Shown here: positions 25,891-34,800 of the stretch, in pieces
Position numbering within the stretch: the stretch's first letter is position 1
Layout: every line of letters begins with the position of its first letter
From: Planctomycetales bacterium
GTDB lineage: Bacteria > Planctomycetota > Planctomycetia > Isosphaerales > Isosphaeraceae
NCBI GenBank assembly: GCA_027451885.1
Contig: DAIDHX010000179.1
Span: 1-64,000 of the forward strand
DNA: 64,000 nucleotides
Direction of reading: 5' to 3'
Notes under the pieces: model-generated
Told to the model about the DNA's origin: nothing
The model's database searches: none
What the model saw: only the letters and a program-made list of their open reading frames with translations
Program-made: the position numbers and the translations under genes

Positions 25891-27051
25891 TTAGATCGCG
25901 GGCACCGCGGTCCACGCGCCCTCGCGTGCCGAGCTGGCCACGGCGGCCTCAATAAACGCCATCCCCGCCGCGCCGGCGTCGATTCCTGGATGTTCAAACG
26001 GCGCGGGGGCGGTTTCCCCCATCCGGGCGCGGATCGTCCATTCCAGAGTTCTGTGCAGGTTGCCGAGCGCTTCGTGAAAGCCCTCAGGATGACCCGACGG
26101 GAGCCGCAAATACGGCTTGATCGAGCCCGGGAAGTAGCCGTACTCCGCCCCCTGGCGATAGAGCATGAGCGGCTGCCCGCCGGTGAAGCGCTTGAGAGTT
26201 TGATGGTCGGTAATCGACCATTCCAGCGTGCCCTTCGTGCCAATGATACGGAAGCCGTTGTCATTCTGGGCGCCGATGGTCACCTGCGAGGCCGTGATTG
26301 TGGCGATCGCCCCTTCGGTGAGTTCGGCCAGCACGGTAAAGTCGTCGTCGAGCGCGCGGCCGGAGACGAACGTCTTGAGTCTCGCCGAGACCTTGGTGGC
26401 CGCCAGCCCGGTCACGAACAGCACGAACTCATAAGCATGAGTGCCAATATCCCCGCCGCAGCCCGAACCCCCCGCCCGGCTGGGATCGACGCGCCAGGCG
26501 GCCTGCTTTTGATTGTCGGCTTCAAGCCTGGTGGCCAGCCAGCCCTGCGGGTACCAGGCCTCGACCTTGCGGATGGCGCCGATGTCGCCGCCGCGCACCA
26601 GCTCACGCGCAAGCATCACCATGGGGAACCCAGTGTATGTGTACGCGGTCACGAACGGCGTCTTGTTGGCGATGACCGTGGCGCGGAGAGCCCTGGCTTC
26701 CTCGAGCGTGGTCGTGAGCGGCTTCTCGCACAGCACGCCGATGCCCGCCCTGGCCGCGGCCTCGGCCGGACCAAAGTGTGCGTCGTTGGGTGTGACGATC
26801 GTTACATAGTCGATCCGCTCGCCGGCGGGAAGCGCTGCCTCTCCCGCGATCATCGATCGCCAGTCGCCGTAGCCCCGCGGAATGAAGAGCTCCCGCGCGG
26901 ATGCCTTCGATTCCTCGGGATTGCTTCGAAGCGCGCCGGCGGTCAATTCCGCCGAGTTGTCCATCAAGATACCCCGGCGGTGGGGTGCTCCAAAGAAGTT
27001 CGCCGGTCCGCCCCCGCCGATCATGCCCACCCGCAGCTTTCGCGCGCTCAT
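25891..27051 (-). CDS. Gfo/Idh/MocA family NAD(P)-dependent oxidoreductase
   Basis: About 386 residues from ATG 27051 (GGGAG seven bases upstream; ATG 27069 lacks a site). N-terminal Rossmann motif VGMIGGGGPANFFGAPHR near 8-25, the family CEKPLTTT motif near 113-120, and a C-terminal alpha/beta domain with GCGGDIGTHAYEFVLF near 205-220, where the GGDxxxH pattern carries the usual catalytic residues. Such enzymes oxidise or reduce sugars, inositols and related compounds with NAD(P). The substrate is unknown; planctomycetes carry dozens of paralogues. It precedes nikR on the same strand by 66 bases, which may or may not be functional. Confidence 0.88.
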   Translation of the reverse strand: MSARKLRVGMIGGGGPANFFGAPHRRGILMDNSAELTAGALRSNPEESKASARELFIPRGYGDWRSMIAGEAALPAGERIDYVTIVTPNDAHFGPAEAAARAGIGVLCEKPLTTTLEEARALRATVIANKTPFVTAYTYTGFPMVMLARELVRGGDIGAIRKVEAWYPQGWLATRLEADNQKQAAWRVDPSRAGGSGCGGDIGTHAYEFVLFVTGLAATKVSARLKTFVSGRALDDDFTVLAELTEGAIATITASQVTIGAQNDNGFRIIGTKGTLEWSITDHQTLKRFTGGQPLMLYRQGAEYGYFPGSIKPYLRLPSGHPEGFHEALGNLHRTLEWTIRARMGETAPAPFEHPGIDAGAAGMAFIEAAVASSAREGAWTAVPAI

Positions 27052-27231
27052 CGCAATCTCCCTCGCCATTAGCCGACCCAGGCTCTCACGTCTCGCCAGT
27101 ATAGCCCGCTCAACCGCCCTCTCAAGAGGCGGGCGGCCTCACGCGGCGATCCCCAAATGCAATCGCCCTCGCCGCACGGTCGATCCGCACGGCGAGGGCG
27201 CGCAGGCAAAAGCGCGGTTCTCACGATTCGG

Positions 27232-27990
27232 TTAACGGCGGTTGTCCGCCATCTTGCGCAACAGCCGAAGCACCTCGAGATAGATCCACACCAGCGTGAC
27301 CATCAGCCCAAACGCGCCATACCACTCCATGTACCTGGGTGCGGAGGACTCGGCCGCACGCTCGATGAAGTCAAAATCGAGCAGCAGGTTAAAGGCCGCA
27401 AGGCCGATCACGAACAGGCTAAAACCGATGCCGAAGGTCGAGCTGGAGTGAATCAACGGGACTTCGTAACCGAACATCCGCGCCACCATCGCGACCAGGT
27501 AAAAGATCGCAACCGCGCCTGTGGCGGCGACAATGCCCATCGTGAGCTTCTCTGTCACGCGAATGATCCGCGTGGCATAGAGCGCAAGCATCACGAAGAG
27601 CACGCCGCAGGTCAGGCAGACCGCCTGAAGCGCGATGCCTGGCATCCGCTCGTGGTACCGCAACTCGACAACCTGCGAGATCGCGCCGAGCAAAACGCCC
27701 TCACACGCGGCGTAAATCGGCGCTGACCATGGGGCCGACACCGGACGAAGGATGGTGACAACGGCCACCGCGAACGCACCAATGCCCGAAACAGCCAGAA
27801 TCCCCATCGAGATCCCATTCGCCGCGGTCGCGTTCCACGACCACGCCGCGGTTGCGAGCAGGATCGCGAGCAGGATGAACGTCTTGCCCACGGTCCCCTG
27901 CACCGTCATCGTCAGAGAACGGGGAACGCCATAGATTTGCTCATATCCCGCGAACATTTCCTGCGAAAACGCAGGATTGCTGGTATGCAC
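27232..27990 (-). CDS. Bax inhibitor-1/YccA family membrane protein
   Basis: 252 residues from GTG 27990, chosen because the family N-terminus reads (M/V)xTSNPAF and AGGGAG lies nine bases upstream; a TTG at 28026 gives a poorer fit. Seven hydrophobic segments follow a short cytoplasmic N-terminus (KTFILLAILLATAAW, ISMGILAVSGIGAFAVAVV, LQAVCLTCGVLFVMLALYA and others), ending in VTLVWIYLEVLRLL. This is the YccA/DUF4203-like branch of the Bax1-I fold. Characterised relatives are pH-gated calcium leak channels or regulators of membrane proteases; the role here is not known. Monocistronic. Confidence 0.85.
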   Translation of the reverse strand: MHTSNPAFSQEMFAGYEQIYGVPRSLTMTVQGTVGKTFILLAILLATAAWSWNATAANGISMGILAVSGIGAFAVAVVTILRPVSAPWSAPIYAACEGVLLGAISQVVELRYHERMPGIALQAVCLTCGVLFVMLALYATRIIRVTEKLTMGIVAATGAVAIFYLVAMVARMFGYEVPLIHSSSTFGIGFSLFVIGLAAFNLLLDFDFIERAAESSAPRYMEWYGAFGLMVTLVWIYLEVLRLLRKMADNRR

Positions 27991-28104
27991 GATCCGGAAC
28001 TCCCTAGAAAAGCCATCGAGCGGCAAGCATTGCCACCCTGTGAGTATTCTAACGTGCAGCCCAGGACTTGTCCTCGCAAATCGACCGGATTCGATCGCAA
28101 CTCA

Positions 28105-29811
28105 CTATCTGGGCGTGATCTTGGGCCATTCGAGCTCAGCGCCCATGGACCGCAAAAGGGATTGAAACGCAGCCAGCCGTTTTGGACCTGAGCGAATACC
28201 GCGGGGGATTTCATGGGTTTCGAGGCAGAACGCGGCCAGAGCACCCGCGGCCTCGCCGATCGCCCACTCCACGGGATGAAGACGATAGCATCCGTTTGAG
28301 AGATGCGTTGTGCCCAGGTTCTTGCAAGCGGGTAGGAGGTTTTCGACCCTGCGTGGAATGAGCGCTCCGAGGGGGATCTGAAACGGCAGCGAGCCGATGT
28401 CGATGTAGTTATCGCCGCCGGTGCTGGGATGCAGGTCGATGCGGTAGGCGCCAGTACCGACGCTATCAGTGAACGGTGCGGCCGTGACGTCCTGGCGTTT
28501 GAGCTCCGTCCGACGTGCGTCAAGGCCGACGTGCTGCTCGAGAACGGTGAATTCAGCCAGGATGCGACGGGATTCGCGGATGTAGAGCGCCTGTGCCAGA
28601 CCATCGTCGCTGCCCAGGAGATCGCCGCGCAGCTTGAGCCCGCGCCAGCCGGTCTTGCCATCCGGGCGCGGGCATTCGGTCTGGAGCCAGTGAAACAGCG
28701 ACAGGCTGAGCTGCCGGGCACGCGCAGCGTGGCGCGCGGCTGCCTCCGCCGTCACGCCGGGTCCAATCAACGGCCCCAGCATGTAGTCGTTCTGCGGCCA
28801 GTTCACGAGCGTCACGCCCGAGCTGCCGGCGTATGCGCCAGGCTCGAAATTGCGCGGGTCGACAATGCGCCTGTAAACCCACAATCCCGCGCCTTCACCT
28901 TGCGGATTGAAACCGCGATCGACCGGCTTGCGCGTCACTGGGTCCGTGGTCAGCCGATCGAGCAGCTTGCCAGGCCAGGCTGGGCTCAGCCCGGGGGCGT
29001 AATCTCTCCAGAAGGCGTACTCCGCCGGCGGATCGCCGACGTGGTCTTCTCCTTCACGGTATTCCATCGCGAAGCACGCGGTGACCGATTGCTGGTTGAG
29101 CGGCTGACGAGTCGCGGCCGCGTGAGGCTCCCCCGTTTCCGACTGAGCCTCAGCGCCCACGACGTGCTCCACGCCCGCAAGCGGAAGCAGATCACCCAGC
29201 TCGGTCGCGTCGAGAAAATAGGGGGCGATGATTGCGCGCCTGGCGCCAGAGCGCTGCGCAACAACGTCGACGCTCCGCACCCGGTCCCCCTCGACACTCG
29301 CCGCGGCCACGTCATGCTCGAGCAAGATCACCAGCCGGCCGCTCGACAAATAGGGAGCAAACCGCTCGACGAGCGCCATGAGCGCAACCCGCGGCTCATG
29401 GCACAGCCGCGACACCGATCCATTGCCGGGATTCAGCCTGGCGTTCCGCGCGGCCCTGGCTGTAAGCGGAAACGACCGGCGGTAAATCTGGCGAATCTCC
29501 TGCCGCAACGCTCGGTACGAGGCATTGGCTCCAAATTGCTCGATCCAGGGGTGCTCGTCGGGTGGAACGGCCTGGGAGGTCCACTGCCCGCCGATCCAGC
29601 GCGTGGGCTCGGTCATGACCACCGAGCGCCCGCGGCTCAACGCCGCCAATGCCGCGGCGCAGCCCCCCACGCCCCCGCCCAGGATCGCCACATCCGCGTG
29701 GATTTCGCGCGGATTCGCTCCGAAAGCGACTCTCGCTCCAACGGTCTCGACCGAGGCGAGCAACGCCGCAAGGCTCGCCCCCGAACTCTGGAGAAACGTT
29801 CTGCGTCTCAC
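28105..29811 (-). CDS. Tat-exported FAD-dependent oxidoreductase
   Basis: About 568 residues from GTG 29811, six bases after AAGGGG. The N-terminus RRRTFLQSSGASLAALLA is a Tat signal (RRxFL). Mature protein starts with an FAD-binding Rossmann motif (VAILGGGVGGCAAALAALSRG near 43-63) followed by RWIGGQWTSQAVPPDEHPWIE, the pattern of FAD_oxidored (PF12831) proteins common in planctomycetes. GSLPFQIPLGALIPRRVENLLPACKNLG and SNGCYRLHPVEWAIGEAAG near the C-terminus form the second flavin-contact region. The substrate is unknown; folding with FAD before export explains Tat use. A longer frame to 29982 would run antisense through the tRNA gene and is rejected. Confidence 0.87.
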   Translation of the reverse strand: MRRRTFLQSSGASLAALLASVETVGARVAFGANPREIHADVAILGGGVGGCAAALAALSRGRSVVMTEPTRWIGGQWTSQAVPPDEHPWIEQFGANASYRALRQEIRQIYRRSFPLTARAARNARLNPGNGSVSRLCHEPRVALMALVERFAPYLSSGRLVILLEHDVAAASVEGDRVRSVDVVAQRSGARRAIIAPYFLDATELGDLLPLAGVEHVVGAEAQSETGEPHAAATRQPLNQQSVTACFAMEYREGEDHVGDPPAEYAFWRDYAPGLSPAWPGKLLDRLTTDPVTRKPVDRGFNPQGEGAGLWVYRRIVDPRNFEPGAYAGSSGVTLVNWPQNDYMLGPLIGPGVTAEAAARHAARARQLSLSLFHWLQTECPRPDGKTGWRGLKLRGDLLGSDDGLAQALYIRESRRILAEFTVLEQHVGLDARRTELKRQDVTAAPFTDSVGTGAYRIDLHPSTGGDNYIDIGSLPFQIPLGALIPRRVENLLPACKNLGTTHLSNGCYRLHPVEWAIGEAAGALAAFCLETHEIPRGIRSGPKRLAAFQSLLRSMGAELEWPKITPR

Positions 29812-29888
29812 GGTCGACCCCTTGGCAAGTGATTCGCCGGAACCGATAATCCTTGAACGTTCGAGCACCAAAGGCGCAGGGCCACAAT

Positions 29889-29971
29889 GGCCTCGTGGCG
29901 GAATGGCAGACGCGTCGGTCTTAGGAGCCGATGCCCGACAGGGCGTGGGAGTTCGAGTCTCCCCGAGGCCA
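29889..29971 (+). tRNA. tRNA-Leu (anticodon UAG)
   Basis: An 83-base cloverleaf: acceptor stem GGCCTCG/CGAGGCC, D-arm around TGGCGGAATGGCAGACGC, anticodon loop CTTAGGA with anticodon TAG between GTCGG and CCGAT-type stems, a long class II variable arm (GCCCGACAGGGC region) as in leucine tRNAs, and a T-arm with GGGAGTTCGAGTCTCCC. Discriminator base is A. The CCA end is not encoded. It reads CUA and other CUN codons. It lies between the start of the FAD oxidoreductase gene and the Tat-like genes; no integrase or att-like duplication of its 3' end is seen nearby. Confidence 0.95.
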
Positions 29972-30248
29972 CTTGCTCGCAAGCCCGTAAAACTTCAGAC
30001 ATCTTAATGGCGCCCGTGCGCAAGGGAAACCGTTTGACAGCAGCCCTGGCCGCGGTACCATAAAGGTGTTGAACCTGCCCCGCGTCGTCCCTGTCGAGAC
30101 GCTCAGGCCCTGGTTGGCGTCGATCTGTCGGCCCATCCTCCGCTTATGGCTGAGATCGTCGTGTTTCTCCCCCCTGGGCCGTCATCCAGGCGCCCGCTCG
30201 TGCCGGCTCGGCTGCATGGCCTGATCCCGGCCCTGGAGCAGCTTCCCC

Positions 30249-30506
30249 ATGCTCGGCCTGAAGGAGCTCGCGCTCATCGCCGCGGTGGTCTTCGTTCTTT
30301 ACGGGCGATCAGGCGTGTTCAAGGATCCGCGCTTCCAGCGGATTCAACCCTACCTGAGCCCCGTTCGGCGCGGACCTTCCCGGCCCCCCACACGCAAGAC
30401 ATGGCTGACAGGCAGCCGCATTTACTGGTTCCTAACCATCCTGGCCGCAACCGCCATCGCCGCCTGGATCATCGGCCGAGCCTTGATTCTGCGAGGCCCG
30501 TCCTGA
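30249..30506 (+). CDS. Small two-helix membrane protein with TatA-like N-terminus
   Basis: 85 residues. The first helix MLGLKELALIAAVVFVLYGRSGV resembles the TatA/TatB start (a short hydrophobic helix, then a hinge) but the amphipathic helix and the FG hinge motif are lacking; a second transmembrane helix spans about 60-80 (FLTILAATAIAAWIIGRAL). GGAGC lies upstream. It sits 67 bases before a true tatA-like gene on the same strand, so it may be a diverged member of the Tat cluster or a planctomycete-specific accessory. No function can be assigned with certainty. Confidence 0.6.
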   Translation: MLGLKELALIAAVVFVLYGRSGVFKDPRFQRIQPYLSPVRRGPSRPPTRKTWLTGSRIYWFLTILAATAIAAWIIGRALILRGPS

Positions 30507-30573
30507 CTCACTGACTCGCCATAAACCCCAGACCTGAAACGCTTTCACTTTCTCTCCCAGGAGCGCCTCGATC

Positions 30574-30786
30574 ATGAACACGCTTGCTTTCCTCCCCAGC
30601 GTCGGCGGAACGGAACTCTTCGTCATCGCCTTCGTCGCACTGCTGATCTTCGGCAACAGGCTCCCGAGCGTGATGCGCTCGCTCGGTAAGAGCGTCACCG
30701 AGTTCAAGAAGGGCGTCGCCGGGATCGAGGATGAAATCGATCAGGCCGTGACGGCGGACAAGAAGTCGACCCCGCCCAGCCCTTGA
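30574..30786 (+). CDS. tatA: Sec-independent translocase TatA-like protein
   Basis: 70 residues, the normal TatA size. An N-terminal helix (TELFVIAFVALLIFGNRLP, about 13-31) ends in the FGxxxLP hinge, followed by an amphipathic helix (MRSLGKSVTEFKKGV) and a charged tail with DEIDQAV. TatA oligomers form the passage through which folded Tat substrates cross the inner membrane together with TatC, which is not in this window. A second TatA/B-like gene follows. The Tat-exported FAD enzyme just upstream is a plausible client, as are other proteins with RR signals here. Confidence 0.9.
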   Translation: MNTLAFLPSVGGTELFVIAFVALLIFGNRLPSVMRSLGKSVTEFKKGVAGIEDEIDQAVTADKKSTPPSP

Positions 30787-30842
30787 TCGCGGACGCGGGT
30801 CGTCGTACTTACCTGTTCGCCTTAACCCTGGGAGACTTCCCC

Positions 30843-31166
30843 ATGTTCGGTCTTGGCCCGATCGAAATGGTCATCGTGATGGGAATTGCCGTGATGCTCT
30901 TTGGCAAGCGCCTGCCTGAGGTCGGACGCTCGCTGGGGCGTGGCATTATTGAGTTCAAGAAGGGGCTCAATGGCGCAATCGACGACGTCGACCTGACCAC
31001 GGGCGCTCGTCACAATGGTTACCGCGATCCTTCATGGCACTCGAGCGAAAGCGAGACCACGAGCGAGTCCGCCTACTCGAGCACGAGCGCGCCGAAATTC
31101 GAGCTTCCTCCCGCACCGTCGGAGAAATCGCCTGAAACGGCGGGCCAGACCGTTCCCCGAGACTAA
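30843..31166 (+). CDS. TatA/TatB-like protein with serine-rich tail
   Basis: 107 residues from ATG 30843 (GGGAG about nine bases upstream; a frame to 30783 is an artefact). Helix MFGLGPIEMVIVMGIAVMLFGKRLPEVGRSLGRGIIEFKKGLNG matches the TatA/TatB core: short membrane helix, FGxxLP hinge, amphipathic helix. The tail of about 60 residues (DDVDLTTGARHNGY, then serine- and proline-rich) is longer than in most TatA and could make this the TatB-role protein. It lies 56 bases after tatA in the same direction, so a two-gene Tat unit is likely. Confidence 0.88.
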   Translation: MFGLGPIEMVIVMGIAVMLFGKRLPEVGRSLGRGIIEFKKGLNGAIDDVDLTTGARHNGYRDPSWHSSESETTSESAYSSTSAPKFELPPAPSEKSPETAGQTVPRD

Positions 31167-31202
31167 TTTTCAGCGTCGCCCGGGCCTTGCGCGGATGATT
31201 TC

Positions 31203-31742
31203 ATGATCGAATCCGACCTCCTTGAGATCGTCGACCGCGCACTCCTGGCGGCAGGCGCGATTCTCGAGGAGGGTGAAGCCTTCTCAACCCCTCGGCTTGA
31301 GATCGTGCGTTACTACCGCAAGCCCGAACGTCTGAGCCCGATCCCGATCGTGGGCCGTGCACTCCAGGTGGTCGCCGTCGTGCGTCAACCAGGCGACCTC
31401 GTGGGTGATCGAGGGGGCCTGCGGACCTTGCTCGGCCGGCTGGCGATGGCTGTCAACGGCCGCTATCCACCACGCGCAGCATGGGTCGTCGGCCTCTTGC
31501 CGCTCTTCCTTACGGCGGAGCCGATCACACCCGAGGATGACGCGCTTACGCGAGACTCGACCGCAATCACGCTTCCGCCCCGGCGCGTGCTACTCACCGG
31601 CCTGTTCCGCCTGAATCTCGGCCAGGAGGCGATGTCCTTCGCTGTCACCAGGGGAGACGACAATCCCTTTGCCCTGGCCGAGACAATCGCCGACGCCCTG
31701 GCTCCCAACCTGCGCCGATTCGTCCCGCTCGTGGAAGGATGA
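31203..31742 (+). CDS. Conserved-looking hypothetical protein
   Basis: 179 residues from ATG 31203, 36 bases after the TatB-like gene and on the same strand. It lacks a signal peptide or membrane helix. Visible stretches are LLEIVDRALLAAGAILEEGEAF at the start, RLEIVRYYRKPERLSPIPIVGRALQVVAVVRQPGDL in the middle and FALAETIADALAPNLRRFVPLV at the end, with GC-biased codons as in true genes. I do not recognise a family. Its place suggests co-transcription with the Tat genes but nothing more. Confidence 0.6.
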   Translation: MIESDLLEIVDRALLAAGAILEEGEAFSTPRLEIVRYYRKPERLSPIPIVGRALQVVAVVRQPGDLVGDRGGLRTLLGRLAMAVNGRYPPRAAWVVGLLPLFLTAEPITPEDDALTRDSTAITLPPRRVLLTGLFRLNLGQEAMSFAVTRGDDNPFALAETIADALAPNLRRFVPLVEG

Positions 31743-31794
31743 ACGATCACGCGCCCGGCGGTGCAAATCCGCGCACACCTTGCGGCAGGCATTC

Positions 31795-32454
31795 CTAGGA
31801 GCTGTTCGCGCCCTTGAAATCCCAGTCAAAGCTCACATCAAAGGGAGCCCACCAGGGAGCAACGCCGGTTGCCGCGTCGGAATGCCGGCCGGCGGCAGGA
31901 GGTTCAAAATGATACGTCAGGCGATAACGGCCGGGGCCGGGCATCAGGATCGTCGCGCCATAGTGCCAGCCATCGCGCGCAACCATCGGCATCAGCTCGC
32001 CGTGCATCGGTTCGACCCCCTGGGCGGTTGGAGAATCCCCGATCGCAGCGATGGTGTAAGTCACGGGTAAGTACGGCACGAACTCATCGCGCGGAAAGCC
32101 GTTGGGATTACCCTCGGCGGCATGAACGTCCGCCTCGAGGTGAACGCGATTGGCGGCGTCCGCCGCGGATGTGGGATCGCCAGCCATTTGAACCATTGCC
32201 AACCAGACAGCGCCGATGCGCATGCCGTTGCGCTCGACATCATCGCCGATCTGATGCTCGCGAAAACCCGCGGGCCGGGCTCCCGACGGCGCGGTGGACT
32301 CGAGCGGCTTGAGACCGCCGGTGGGCGCGACCGCGGGATTAACCCCGGATGGAGCCTTCCCCGAATCGCTCAGGTTCAAGTTCAGACCAAGGACGACAAC
32401 CACGCCGAGCAGGATAAGCCCGATCACGGCTGGACCCGACCATCGACCACGCAC
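31795..32454 (-). CDS. Periplasmic iron-binding protein of the P19/Tp34 family
   Basis: 219 residues. Residues 10-30 form a signal anchor or signal peptide (VIGLILLGVVVVLGLNLNL). The mature domain carries the P19/Tp34 (PF10634) pattern: MRIGAVWLAMVQM, VHLEADVHAAEGNPNGFPRDEFVPYLPVTYTI, MHGELMPMVARDGWHYGATILM and GRYRLTYHFEPP; the HLEADVHA, PM and HYG residues are those used for Cu/Fe binding in P19. Such proteins bind ferrous/ferric iron with copper and pass it to an FTR1 permease. The gene follows the FTR1 gene by 24 bases on the same strand, the known ftr-type operon order, so it should work with it. Confidence 0.88.
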   Translation of the reverse strand: MRGRWSGPAVIGLILLGVVVVLGLNLNLSDSGKAPSGVNPAVAPTGGLKPLESTAPSGARPAGFREHQIGDDVERNGMRIGAVWLAMVQMAGDPTSAADAANRVHLEADVHAAEGNPNGFPRDEFVPYLPVTYTIAAIGDSPTAQGVEPMHGELMPMVARDGWHYGATILMPGPGRYRLTYHFEPPAAGRHSDAATGVAPWWAPFDVSFDWDFKGANSS

Positions 32455-32478
32455 GCTCAGGACCCCCCACTCGGGCTT

Positions 32479-34800
32479 TCAAACGCCGGCTCTGGCTGCC
32501 TGACCGGGTCCGCTGCTCGGCGCATCGGCACGCAACATCAGCCAGGCCGCGATCGCACCCAGGAGCATGAGCCCCTGCACCGACGCCACCTGCACATTCG
32601 GGTACAGGCCCGCCCACGGAATTCCCGACCCCAGCCAACGCAAAGCCGTGGTCTTGAGTAGCCCAGCGTTCTGAAGGGCGAAAACGGCGTCCCCCGCGAA
32701 CACGATCGCCATCGCGAATAAAAACAGCCCACTCACCGTGAAGAACGCCCGGATCGGAAGGCGAACGCTCGTGACGCGAATCACAAATGCCACAGCCGCC
32801 AGGACCACAAGTCCAACCAGAAGCCCCACGCCGATCCCAAACGCGCCTTCGCTCGTGCGACCTTCGCTCCCAAGCAGGGCCTGATACATGAGCGCTGTCT
32901 CCGCGCCTTCCCGATAGACCGCCAGGAACGCCGTGAGCGCCAATGTGCCACGCCCGGAAAGCTCAAGCCCACGCTTCGCATGCGCTTTCAGATACTCCAT
33001 CCAGCGCCTGGCTTCAACCTGAGAGACCAGCCAGTAACTCACATAGAAGAGTACAAATGAGGCAGCGAGCATCACACCGCCTTCGAAAAGCTCACGCGTC
33101 CGCCCCTGGGCGGAGGCGACGATCCGATTGAGCAGCGCTGCCGTACCCAGGCTCAGAACAATCGCCAGGCCGACTCCACTCCAGACCGAACGAATACCCT
33201 GCCGCCGCGAACGCTCGCGAACCCTCGCCTCCTCATCCGACGTCACGCCCGTGCCACCCTGGGCCGCGCGGGACACAAGCGCTAGCAGCATCGCCACAAC
33301 CAGAATCACCTCGACGCCTTCACGCACAATCGTGATCAAGGACGCCGTAAAGGCCGAGCCAAAACCCACCGCACCGCGCGATTCCAGCTTGCCCAGACGG
33401 CTCTCGACCTCCGCCTGAAGCGCAAGCAGACGAGCTTCCAGTTCAGGACCCTTGAGCCCCGACGCCACCTCGCCACGCAAGTTGCTAAAGCGAATCTCAA
33501 GTGGCCGGATCGCCTGCGGCTCACGCCCCATCAGGTAGCGTTCAATCGGCTCGAAATCGGTCATGTAGACGGTGGTCAGCTCAGCCGCGGCGCGATCCCC
33601 ACCGGCGCGATCGGATTCCTCGGCCACGCGCCTGAGCCCACGCTTAAGCCCCTGCAACAGCAGCGCGGGATCCTGTTCGCTCGTGCTCGATGCGAACTCC
33701 GCGGGCGCTGTTCCCACCCCCACGGCAACGGTTACCTTGCTCGAATCCGTGATGCCCTTCGCATTCAACTCCTGCGCAGCACCCACCAGGTCGAGCAGAA
33801 GGGTGTGAATCAGCTCCTGAGCACGGTCGGGCGACGAACGCTTATCCGCAACCTCGCCGATCGCCGAGCGAATCGCACGAAACTGTCGCTCGATCGAACC
33901 AGCCCGGGAGAATCCCTGATACTTGAGAATCGCAGTCTCAAAATCCGATGCCTCGAGCTCGGCCCAGTACGCATCGTCCGCAAGCCGCCGAGCCTTGTTC
34001 AGCCCCCCCGGTTGCCGGGCGGCGTCCACGCTCGCGGCCAACGTCACGCTGATCCGGTCCAGCACCTCCGACCAGGGTCGCGGCTGCGCGACCGCCCCAG
34101 GTGCGATTTGAGCTGCGCTCGCCGTCACCGCCAGCGAAATCTCCGCGGTATCTCCCGAGCCAACCTCAATCTCCCGGGTCGCAGGATCACCCATCTCATG
34201 CCACACGTGCAGAACGTAGCGCCCCGCGGGAACATCACGCAGCCGAAACCGGCCTTCACGATTACAAACCGCGGCCCACGCCGTCGGCGAAACCACAACA
34301 AATCCACGCATGTGCAAATGTATGTCGCACGCCAGTTGAACAACGCCAGCGTGGTCAGGCACAAAGTCCTGTGTCTGCCCTGGGGCCATCGACTGGTTAA
34401 ACGTAAAGCCGCGGGACACGACGTGCACGTTGTGCGTCTCAGAATCCTGATTGCCAAATCGAATCCGCCCGCCCAACGGCAAGACCTGAACGCGGGGGCT
34501 GAACGCCAGATTCCTCTGATTCACAAGCACGACTTCAGCAAGACTCGAACCAGCCCGGCTCGTCGCGTCTTTTGAGACTGACTCTCGCTTCGCAGGCTCA
34601 AGATAGACCACGGCAGGGCTGATGGACGGCGAGCAAATCTCGGGCATCTGAATCTGCCCCTTGACCTCGCCCGTGCCTGCGCTTGCAGTTCCAACACACG
34701 CCACAACCCCAATCACAGCAAGACACAACGCAAATCCTACGGATCGCGGCGGGAGCGCGCGAAACGCACGATCAAGGGAAAACAGTCGGAGGGAGGTCAC
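32479..34800 (-). CDS. FTR1 family iron permease fused to an N-terminal cupredoxin-like domain
   Basis: About 773 residues from GTG 34800 (a TTG at 34824 is the alternative). Order: signal peptide to ~41; a cupredoxin-like domain (~45-170) with the type-1 copper set His123/126, Cys158, His161, Met164 in THNVH and CDIHLHM; a carboxypeptidase-regulatory-like beta domain (~175-225, FRLRDVPAGRYVLHVWHE); a helical region (~240-480); then the FTR1 permease of seven helices with REGVE near 495 and REGAE near 630, the glutamate motifs that carry iron. Ferric iron would cross the inner membrane, with oxidation perhaps at the copper domain. Bacterial systems usually encode the cupredoxin (FtrB) and the permease (FtrC) separately, so the fusion is notable. 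The P19-like gene is 24 bases downstream. Confidence 0.9.
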   Translation of the reverse strand: MTSLRLFSLDRAFRALPPRSVGFALCLAVIGVVACVGTASAGTGEVKGQIQMPEICSPSISPAVVYLEPAKRESVSKDATSRAGSSLAEVVLVNQRNLAFSPRVQVLPLGGRIRFGNQDSETHNVHVVSRGFTFNQSMAPGQTQDFVPDHAGVVQLACDIHLHMRGFVVVSPTAWAAVCNREGRFRLRDVPAGRYVLHVWHEMGDPATREIEVGSGDTAEISLAVTASAAQIAPGAVAQPRPWSEVLDRISVTLAASVDAARQPGGLNKARRLADDAYWAELEASDFETAILKYQGFSRAGSIERQFRAIRSAIGEVADKRSSPDRAQELIHTLLLDLVGAAQELNAKGITDSSKVTVAVGVGTAPAEFASSTSEQDPALLLQGLKRGLRRVAEESDRAGGDRAAAELTTVYMTDFEPIERYLMGREPQAIRPLEIRFSNLRGEVASGLKGPELEARLLALQAEVESRLGKLESRGAVGFGSAFTASLITIVREGVEVILVVAMLLALVSRAAQGGTGVTSDEEARVRERSRRQGIRSVWSGVGLAIVLSLGTAALLNRIVASAQGRTRELFEGGVMLAASFVLFYVSYWLVSQVEARRWMEYLKAHAKRGLELSGRGTLALTAFLAVYREGAETALMYQALLGSEGRTSEGAFGIGVGLLVGLVVLAAVAFVIRVTSVRLPIRAFFTVSGLFLFAMAIVFAGDAVFALQNAGLLKTTALRWLGSGIPWAGLYPNVQVASVQGLMLLGAIAAWLMLRADAPSSGPGQAARAGV

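Noticed and set aside
25336-27072. A 578-codon plus-strand frame
   Set aside because: Antisense to nikR and the Gfo/Idh oxidoreductase, both with strong motifs.
28429-29832. A 467-codon plus-strand frame
   Set aside because: Antisense to the Tat-exported FAD oxidoreductase.
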